Below, one piece after another: positions 58,175 through 64,000 of a DNA stretch of 64,000 nt. A program made the translations under genes and the position numbers. Source of the stretch: Noviherbaspirillum sedimenti. Its GTDB lineage: Bacteria > Pseudomonadota > Gammaproteobacteria > Burkholderiales > Burkholderiaceae_D. How positions within the stretch are numbered: position 1 is the stretch's first letter; every line of letters begins with the position of its first letter. Location of the stretch: NCBI RefSeq assembly GCF_003590835.1, contig NZ_QYUQ01000002.1, positions 4,092,001-4,156,000 of the forward strand, given 5' to 3'. Under the pieces are notes generated by a model. It saw only the letters and a list, made by a program, of their open reading frames with translations. It had not been told where the DNA came from and did not search any database.

Positions 58175-59857
58175 ATGGCCTATGATTCTTACGGCATTCT
58201 GGTTATCGACGACAACAATCATCAGTTGGTTGCTTCGGGACTTGCCCGCAACGCACTGGTTTCGCGGCCGCTGGCGGCACGCTGGAACCAGCGGCTGAAG
58301 AAGCCGATCCCGCGTATCTTTATTCTGGAGGAAGCATCGCCGCCGTTGACATGCGCGCTGATCGATACGCCTGGTATCGGCTGCTTCATCATTTTCGGCG
58401 ACGAACCGGACGCTGCGCTGGTCGAATTTTTCGCCAGCGTGGATTTTGCCGCGGACATTCTGCGGCACCTGATTACCAACCCGTTCGCGGCAATGGTCGT
58501 CGTCGATGCGGCAGGGATCGTGCGCTACCTGAGTCCGGTTCACGAACGGTTTTTCGGCATCAAGCATGCTTCGGCAATCGGCAGGCATGTCACTGAAGTG
58601 ATTGAAAACTCGCGCCTGCATGAAGTGGTGAAAAGCGGCAAAGCCGAAGTCGGCCAGTTGCAGGTAATGAACGGCACCGTGCGGATCGTCAACCGTACGC
58701 CGATTTTTGACCGGCGCAATCGGCCTGTCGGCGCAATCGGCCAGGTGATGTTCAAGGGGCCGGAAGCGATCGTGCAATTGAACGATGAAATTGGCCGCTT
58801 GCGCAAACAGGTCAGCTTCTACGAGCGCGAACTGTCCGGCCTGCGCAGCCGCAGTTATGGCCTGGAGCAGATTGTCGGCAGCAGCGAAGCGGTCAAAAAG
58901 CTCAAGGCGGACATCATCAAGGTGGCGTCGCTGGATGTGCCGGTTCTGCTGGTCGGTGAAAGCGGCACCGGCAAGGAACTGGTGGCACATGCAATTCACC
59001 TCTTGAGCGCGCGCAGCCAGAAGGCACTGGTTTTGATCAATTCAGCCGCGATGCCTGCAAATCTGGTGGAAAGCGAATTGTTCGGCTACGAACCCGGCGC
59101 TTTTACCGGCGCAGATCGCAAGGGACGCCAGGGTAAATTCGAGATTGCCGACCAGGGAACGCTGTTTCTCGATGAAATTGGCGACATGCCATCCGAAATC
59201 CAGGTGAAGTTGTTGCGCGTGCTGCAGGACGGGACGTTCCAGCGCGTTGGCGGCGACCAGACGAAAAAATCCGATTTCCGCCTGATTTCCGCCAGCAATC
59301 GTGATTTCAAAGCCATGATCGCGGAGGGAGAGTTCCGGCTCGACCTGTTCTATCGCATCAGTGCCATTACCCTGCGCCTGCCGCCGTTGAAAGATCGCCT
59401 GGAAGATATACCGGAGCTGGCGAATACCTTCCTGGCGCAATTTTCTGCACGTCACAACTGCAGGATGAAAACGCTGGGCAGCGATGCCATTTCATTTTTG
59501 CAAAGCTTGCCTTGGCCAGGCAATATCCGCCAGTTGCAGCATGCAATCGAGCGTGCAGCAATATTCTCCGAGGGCGATATCATTACTCCGCGCGATTTTG
59601 AATTCAGTGGGGAGGAGATGCCGATCGCCGTGGGCGCCGTGATTCCGCCCCATGAAGAACCTCAGCGTGCACCCCAGCGCGAAGCCCAGCCCGCAACGAC
59701 CAGTATGCAGTCTGCCAAGGACCAGGTAGAGGCGGAAATCATCAGGGAGGCGCTACGTAAATTCAACGGCAACAAGAAAAAAGTTGCTGAAAGTTTGAAC
59801 ATTTCGCGTTCCTACCTCTACAAGAAGCTTGCCCTCATGGGCGATCACACTTCCTGA
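58175..59857 (+). CDS. PAS-containing sigma-54-dependent activator
   Basis: A 560-aa NtrC-superfamily regulator. An N-terminal ~100-residue region precedes a PAS domain (AAGIVRYLSPVHERFFGIK, about residues 105-215), then a coiled coil and an AAA+ domain with Walker A GESGTGKE (~263), GAFTGA (~307) and the RLDLFYRI and PWPGNIRQLQ motifs. A Fis-type helix-turn-helix ends it (KKVAESLNISRSYLYKKL). No receiver domain is present, so the signal is probably a small molecule. It is divergent from the operon and very likely controls it. Confidence 0.92.
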   Translation: MAYDSYGILVIDDNNHQLVASGLARNALVSRPLAARWNQRLKKPIPRIFILEEASPPLTCALIDTPGIGCFIIFGDEPDAALVEFFASVDFAADILRHLITNPFAAMVVVDAAGIVRYLSPVHERFFGIKHASAIGRHVTEVIENSRLHEVVKSGKAEVGQLQVMNGTVRIVNRTPIFDRRNRPVGAIGQVMFKGPEAIVQLNDEIGRLRKQVSFYERELSGLRSRSYGLEQIVGSSEAVKKLKADIIKVASLDVPVLLVGESGTGKELVAHAIHLLSARSQKALVLINSAAMPANLVESELFGYEPGAFTGADRKGRQGKFEIADQGTLFLDEIGDMPSEIQVKLLRVLQDGTFQRVGGDQTKKSDFRLISASNRDFKAMIAEGEFRLDLFYRISAITLRLPPLKDRLEDIPELANTFLAQFSARHNCRMKTLGSDAISFLQSLPWPGNIRQLQHAIERAAIFSEGDIITPRDFEFSGEEMPIAVGAVIPPHEEPQRAPQREAQPATTSMQSAKDQVEAEIIREALRKFNGNKKKVAESLNISRSYLYKKLALMGDHTS

Positions 59858-60073
59858 TTCAGGCCCGCGGTGTGACATTTTTTCGGTTACTCGGGAGGAT
59901 GTCATGTCGCCAGCATCTTCCATGCCGGAAAATTCGTGCGTGTCGCCGCGAAATTGTGTTTTTCGAGGACACTTGTCCATGAAAACGGCACTGGCAGAAG
60001 ACAGTGTTGCTCCTGCATTGTCATTTTCGCAGCAAATTTCAATTGAACAGACGTCCGGCTAGCCGATTCAGGG

Positions 60074-60088
60074 TGGCACGGCGTTTGC
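60074..60088 (+). promoter_or_regulatory. Sigma-54 promoter of the LivK-type gene
   Basis: TGGCACGGCGTTTGC matches the -24/-12 consensus fully (GG and GC 10 nt apart). The predicted leader to the ATG is about 125 nt. The rest of the 366-bp gap, 59858-60223, holds no supported gene. Confidence 0.88.
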
Positions 60089-60223
60089 GTAATGCAAAGT
60101 TACAAAAGGGGCGCGGCCTCGTGCGTGCTGTCAGCAAACTGTTTTGCCGGCTCGGTTCGAGCACCGTCCAGTTGGTCCTTTTGATCACTTCAGTCCGATC
60201 CAAATTCGTCAATAACAGGAGAC

Positions 60224-61444
60224 ATGATGTATTCATCCAAATTCGCCCGTACTGCTCTGGCTGCCTTAATTGCTGGCATGTGCGCCGCTGGCGCCCAGGC
60301 TCAAGTAACGGACAATGTCGTCAAGATCGGGGTCATGGTCGACAAGACCGGCGTTTATTCCGCTAATGGCGGCCCCGGCGGTGTCACTGCAGTCCAGATG
60401 GCAATCGAAGATTTTGGCGGCAAGGTGCTGGGCAAGCCGATCGAAATGGTTTCGGCTGACTACCAGAACAAGGTGGACATTGCGCTTGCCAAGGCCAACG
60501 AATGGGTTGACCGCGACGAGGTCGACATGATCATCGAATCGACCGATTCGGCCTCCGCCATCGCGTTGCAAAAGCTCGGCGCGCAGAAAAAGAAGATTAT
60601 CCTCCTTGCCGGATCGGCAACGACGGCGCTGACCAACAAGGAATGTTCGCCCTACGGCGTCCACTATGTGTACGACACCTACTCGCTGGCCACGGGCACC
60701 GGTCGCGCCATCATGGAGTCCGGCGGCGATAGCTGGTACTTCCTGACAGCCGATTATGCGTTCGGCAGCTCGCTTGAAAAAGATACGACCAAGGTCATCA
60801 ATGAAATGGGCGGCAAGGTCCTCGGCACCATCAAGCACCCGCTGAGCGCATCCGATTTTTCTTCATTCCTGCTGCAGGCGCAATCCTCGAAAGCCAAGAT
60901 TATCGGCTTTGCCAATGCCGGCAAGGATACCCAGAATGCCGTGCGCGGTGCATCCGAATTTGGCCTGACCAAATCCGGCCAGAAGCTGGCAACCCTGCTG
61001 ATTTTTGACACAGACCTGAAAGGCATGGGTTTGCCGATCGCCCAGGGTCTATTGTTTACGACCGGCTACTACTGGGATATGAATGACGAAACCCGCGCAT
61101 GGTCGAAACGCTTCTACGCGCGTCACAAGGCCATGCCGACCATGATCCAGGCTGGCATGTATTCGGCAACGACGCACTACCTGAAATCGATTCAGGCGAG
61201 CGGCACGGATAGCCCGGAAGCGGTCATGCAAAAAATGAAGGCGACCGAAATCAACGATTTCTTTGCCAAGAAGGGCAAGATTCGCGAGGATGGTCGGATG
61301 GTGCATGACATGTATCTGGCTGAAGCCAAAAAGCCATCGGAATCCAAGTCTGATTGGGATCTCATGAAAATCCTGAAAACCATCCCGGGCGACAAGGCTT
61401 ACCAGCCGATGAGCGAGGGATCCTGCCCGCTGGTCAAGAAATAA
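60224..61444 (+). CDS. LivK-type periplasmic substrate-binding protein
   Basis: A 406-aa ABC transporter binding protein of the branched-chain amino acid/amide family. A signal peptide (ALAALIAGMCAAGAQAQ) precedes VVKIGVMVDKTGVYSANGG and WYFLTADYAFGSSLEKDT. Permease and ATPase genes are absent here. A sigma-54 promoter links it to the catabolic operon, so it may capture that pathway's substrate. ATG 60224 and 60227 are both possible; AGGAG is better spaced for 60227. Confidence 0.9.
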   Translation: MMYSSKFARTALAALIAGMCAAGAQAQVTDNVVKIGVMVDKTGVYSANGGPGGVTAVQMAIEDFGGKVLGKPIEMVSADYQNKVDIALAKANEWVDRDEVDMIIESTDSASAIALQKLGAQKKKIILLAGSATTALTNKECSPYGVHYVYDTYSLATGTGRAIMESGGDSWYFLTADYAFGSSLEKDTTKVINEMGGKVLGTIKHPLSASDFSSFLLQAQSSKAKIIGFANAGKDTQNAVRGASEFGLTKSGQKLATLLIFDTDLKGMGLPIAQGLLFTTGYYWDMNDETRAWSKRFYARHKAMPTMIQAGMYSATTHYLKSIQASGTDSPEAVMQKMKATEINDFFAKKGKIREDGRMVHDMYLAEAKKPSESKSDWDLMKILKTIPGDKAYQPMSEGSCPLVKK

Positions 61445-61452
61445 TTGACGCC

Positions 61453-61487
61453 AGCCCGACAGGCGACAGCACTACGCCCGTCGGGCT
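61453..61487 (+). terminator. Hairpin terminator after the binding-protein gene
   Basis: AGCCCGAC (61453-61460) pairs with GTCGGGCT (61480-61487), with an inner GGCG/CGCC pair, followed by ACTTCATT. The U-tract is weak. Confidence 0.6.
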
Positions 61488-61586
61488 ACTTCATTAAAAG
61501 CCTCACTGCATGAGACCGCGCTTGCTTGCGGTGCGCCCGGCTGCGCGCATGTCCATGCATTCATTCATTTTTTCGAGGAGCGCCAG

Positions 61587-62336
61587 GTGAAGATTCTGGT
61601 CCCAGTCAAGCGCGTGGTGGATTACAACGTCAAGGTGCGCGTCAAGTCCGATGGTTCGGGCGTCGATACTGCCAACGTCAAGATGAGCATGAATCCCTTC
61701 GATGAAATCGCCGTCGAGGAAGCCATGCGCCTCAAGGAAGCCGGCAAGGCGACTGAAGTCATCGCCGTTTCCTGCGGCGTGACGCAATGCCAGGAAACCT
61801 TGCGCACCGCCATGGCCATCGGCGCCGACCGCGCCATCCTGGTCGAGAGCGATGCCGAATTGCAGCCGCTGGCGGTGGCCAAGCTCCTGAAAGCCCTGGC
61901 CGACCGCGAGCAGCCGCAACTGATCATTCTTGGAAAGCAAGCCATCGATGACGACAATAACCAGACCGGCCAGATGCTGGCGGCCCTGCTGGGCTGGGGG
62001 CAAGCCACCTTCGCTTCGAAAGTCTTGATCGAAGGCGACCGCGCCCTGGTGACCCGCGAAGTCGATGGCGGCCTGGAAACTGTCTCGCTGGCGCTGCCGG
62101 CCATCGTCACCACCGACTTGCGCCTGAACGAACCGCGCTACGTAACCCTGCCCAACATCATGAAAGCCAAGAAAAAGCCGCTGGAGGTGGTCAAGCCGGC
62201 CGATCTCAACGTCGATGTGGCGCCAAGGTTGAAGACCCTGAAAGTGGTCGAGCCGGCCAAGCGTAGCGCCGGCATCATCGTGCCGGATGTGGCGACCCTC
62301 GTGGCCAAGCTGAAGAACGAAGCCAAAGTCATTTAG
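61587..62336 (+). CDS. etfB: Electron transfer flavoprotein beta subunit
   Basis: A 249-aa EtfB that passes electrons from acyl-CoA dehydrogenases to ETF-quinone oxidoreductase. [19 protein letters not shown] starts it; VAVSCGV-type, [21 protein letters not shown] and [16 protein letters not shown] are diagnostic. The partner etfA normally follows directly but is not seen here; a small ORF and an IS element lie downstream instead. CGAGGAG precedes the start. Confidence 0.95.
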   Translation: MKILVPVKRVVDYNVKVRVKSDGSGVDTANVKMSMNPFDEIAVEEAMRLKEAGKATEVIAVSCGVTQCQETLRTAMAIGADRAILVESDAELQPLAVAKLLKALADREQPQLIILGKQAIDDDNNQTGQMLAALLGWGQATFASKVLIEGDRALVTREVDGGLETVSLALPAIVTTDLRLNEPRYVTLPNIMKAKKKPLEVVKPADLNVDVAPRLKTLKVVEPAKRSAGIIVPDVATLVAKLKNEAKVI

Positions 62337-62366
62337 CCCTCTCCGAACAGCACAGGAACCATTGTC

Positions 62367-62528
62367 ATGGAAAACATTCACCAGCCCACCAAAGAGCAAA
62401 TCAGGGAATGGCTTGCCAACCGGAGGAAAAGCCCGGCCCCGTTGCCCGATGCCAAGCAGATCCGGCGCCAATTGGACTGGAAGCAGGTCGACCATGCTGA
62501 TGACTACCCCATTCAACAAGCAGCCTGA
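62367..62528 (+). CDS. Small hypothetical protein (53 aa)
   Basis: A 53-codon frame starting MENIHQPTKEQIREWLANRR, with LPDAKQIRRQLDWKQV later. The xxEQIRxWL...R and EIRRQLxW pattern looks like a small conserved proteobacterial protein; no function is known. The ribosome site (CAGGAAC) is moderate. It follows etfB by 30 nt and ends just before the IS left end. Confidence 0.6.
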   Translation: MENIHQPTKEQIREWLANRRKSPAPLPDAKQIRRQLDWKQVDHADDYPIQQAA

Positions 62529-62714
62529 GCGATCACGCCATCTCCGCTCAGGTTAATCATTTTGTCAGGAAATGGAATGGACGCCTCCCCCCGCAAGGGT
62601 ACCGATGAAGTGAGTCGGAGGGATAAGTAGAGAAGAGGGGTTCTCACAGCCCAACGGCATCAAATGTGCCAAAGTGGAAGTTCTGAACAAACCACTTGAG
62701 GGAGGAGAACCCAA

Positions 62715-63737
62715 ATGAAGCATAGCGTATATGGCGTTGATGTGGCAAAGCGCGTGTTCCAAGTGCATTGCGTGGATATGGAGACGGGCGAAATCACCAG
62801 CAAGCAGATCAAGCGTGCTGGATTTTTGGAGCATTTCGTCAACCGTGCGCCGTGCCTGATTGGCATGGAAGCCTGCGGCGGTGCCCAGCATTGGGCAAGG
62901 CGGCTGATGGAGATGGGGCACCAGGTGAAGCTAATGCCAGGCAAAGCGGTCAAGGCATTCGTACACGGCAACAAGAACGACGTGGCTGATGCAAGGGCGA
63001 TCTGGATGGCGGTGCAGCAGCCTGGCGTCAAGGCAGTTGCGGTCAAGACGGAGGCGCAACAGGCGGTACTGGCGCTGCATCGAATGCGGCAGCAACTGGT
63101 GAAGTTCCGCACGATGCAAAGCAACGGGTTGCGCGGCTTGCTGACGGAATACGGCGAAGTGATGGCGGTTGGCCGAGCTGCTTTGGACCGGGCCATGAGC
63201 GATGTACTGGCAAGATTGAGTGATCGATTGCCGGCGGTGTTGATCGACACATTGCGCGAGCAATGGGAAATGCTAGGCAAGCTCGACCAGCAGATCGCCG
63301 CGATCGAGCAGCGGCTGCTGGCGTGGCTGAAGCAAGACAAGGCATGCAAGACGATTGCCGAGATTCCCGGTGTCGGCTTGCTGACGGCAACGGCGGCGGT
63401 GGCGACGATGGGCGATGCCAAAGCATTCAAGTCGGGACGCGAGTTCGCTGCCTGGCTCGGGCTGGCACCAGGCCAAACGGGTACGGGCGGCCGGGTGCGG
63501 CTTCTGGGGATCAGCAAGCGTGGCGACACGTACTTGCGCACGCTGCTGATTCACGGTGCCCGAACGGTGCTCACGCATGCGAAGGAGCCAAGCGCGTGGG
63601 TGCAAGAGATCAGCAAGCGCCGGCCGCCGAATGTGGTGACGGTGGCGCTGGCCAACAAGATGGCACGGACGATCTGGGCGTTGTTGGCGCATGATCGGCA
63701 GTATGGAAGAAGTTATGTGAGCGTCAAGCCGGTATGA
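62715..63737 (+). CDS. IS110/IS1111-family transposase
   Basis: A 340-aa DEDD recombinase. The RuvC-like domain shows Asp9 (YGVDVAK), Glu52 (GMEACGG) and Asp89/Asp92 (NDVADARAI). The C-terminal transposase_20 domain has IAEIPGVGLLTATA and the catalytic Ser267 in RLLGISKRGDTYLR. GGAGGAG precedes the ATG. The protein is full length with no frameshift, so the element may be active. Confidence 0.95.
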   Translation: MKHSVYGVDVAKRVFQVHCVDMETGEITSKQIKRAGFLEHFVNRAPCLIGMEACGGAQHWARRLMEMGHQVKLMPGKAVKAFVHGNKNDVADARAIWMAVQQPGVKAVAVKTEAQQAVLALHRMRQQLVKFRTMQSNGLRGLLTEYGEVMAVGRAALDRAMSDVLARLSDRLPAVLIDTLREQWEMLGKLDQQIAAIEQRLLAWLKQDKACKTIAEIPGVGLLTATAAVATMGDAKAFKSGREFAAWLGLAPGQTGTGGRVRLLGISKRGDTYLRTLLIHGARTVLTHAKEPSAWVQEISKRRPPNVVTVALANKMARTIWALLAHDRQYGRSYVSVKPV

Positions 63738-64000
63738 ACCGGCTGACATTGAAATCAACCAGTTTGTAACAAAGGATGGGCACGTCGAAAGGTTGCGCAA
63801 GGTACAAAGTGTGATGGCAAACAGGTCAGACCGGGACTCACGAAGCCTGAATGATTTTCTGGGCTAACAGCCCGTCAAGGAAATGAGGCGTGGGTCAGCG
63901 GATTCCATTAAGGCCAGCAGGTTCGACCTGCAACAAGGCCGGATATAAAACTGCAGCCTAGCCTGTCCAACAGCACACGATGAATTCCTTGGCAAACGGG
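63738..64000 (+). ncRNA. Structured right-end RNA, candidate bridge RNA
   Basis: The non-coding end after the transposase folds into several hairpins: GGGCT/AGCCC (63861-63873) and GCAGG/CCTGC around TTCGA (63917-63931), enclosed by GGCC (63912-63915 and 63937-63940). IS110-family elements make a bridge RNA that pairs with donor and target DNA; in the IS1111 group it lies at this end. The target-binding loops were not assigned. Confidence 0.5.

Larger units (their letters stand above)
62576..64000 (+). mobile_element. IS110/IS1111-family insertion sequence, right end not reached
   Basis: The element has a ~140-bp left non-coding end (TGGACGCCTCCCCCC near 62577), the transposase at 62715-63737, and a long right non-coding end that runs to the window edge. 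A structured 3' region and no obvious terminal inverted repeats fit the IS1111 group. Both boundaries are approximate. Confidence 0.8.

Noticed and set aside
59904..60062. 52-codon ORF with a GGGAGG ribosome site before the LivK-type gene
   Set aside because: The composition is unremarkable, no family is recognised, and it covers a probable activator-binding region.

Overview
The window is chromosomal DNA from a GC-rich betaproteobacterium, most likely order Burkholderiales and family Oxalobacteraceae. The evidence is the gene order lpxL-dapF-DUF484-xerC-COG0523-dksA beside metK, an S-adenosylhomocysteine riboswitch ahead of ahcY, a DksA without the zinc-finger cysteines, and a PhaM-type granule protein. 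No rRNA, tRNA or CRISPR array was seen. Genus placement is inference.

Region 1 (1-22.3 kb) is mostly housekeeping. A leftward run makes two lipid A acyltransferases, DapF, a DUF484 protein, XerC, a COG0523 metal GTPase and DksA. The DksA 5' end looks frame-disrupted. A rightward run handles the methyl cycle (metK, ahcY under a SAH riboswitch, a holin-like protein, metF), then an MCP with an unusual C-terminal sensor, a lytic transglycosylase, CCA-adding enzyme and the tyrosine/phenylalanine enzymes HppD and PhhA. The 3' end of metK carries a 115-bp duplication.

Region 2 (22.3-41.1 kb) holds a giant indolepyruvate ferredoxin oxidoreductase, small envelope proteins, a decayed VOC gene and a complete bufferin-type metal-defence locus. 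That locus is a leftward bufA-bufB-bufC-doxX operon facing a rightward ECF sigma factor and its NrsF anti-sigma. Both directions carry an identical promoter signature, GTAACC-N16-CGAA. Dodecin, a HerA-like ATPase, QueC, two DUF3108 proteins and small membrane proteins follow.

Region 3 (41.1-43.9 kb) is lower in GC and looks acquired. Three attC-like imperfect palindromes separate leftward genes, as in integron cassettes without an integrase. Beside them are three LexA-like boxes in degenerate tandem repeats and a possible SOS-controlled 33-codon ORF.

Region 4 (43.9-64 kb) has PhaM, a YegD-type Hsp70, a thiolase remnant and an 11-gene leftward catabolic operon. The operon encodes a CoA ligase, two family III CoA-transferases, an acyl-CoA dehydrogenase, an enoyl-CoA hydratase, an SDR, a BadI/MenB-type ring hydrolase, three hydroxyacyl-CoA dehydrogenase-type proteins and a quinone-oxidoreductase-like enzyme. 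A divergent sigma-54 activator and textbook -24/-12 promoters ahead of both the operon and a LivK-type binding protein suggest one regulon for an alicyclic or similar ring acid. EtfB follows, and then an IS110/IS1111 element with a structured 3' end, cut by the window edge.
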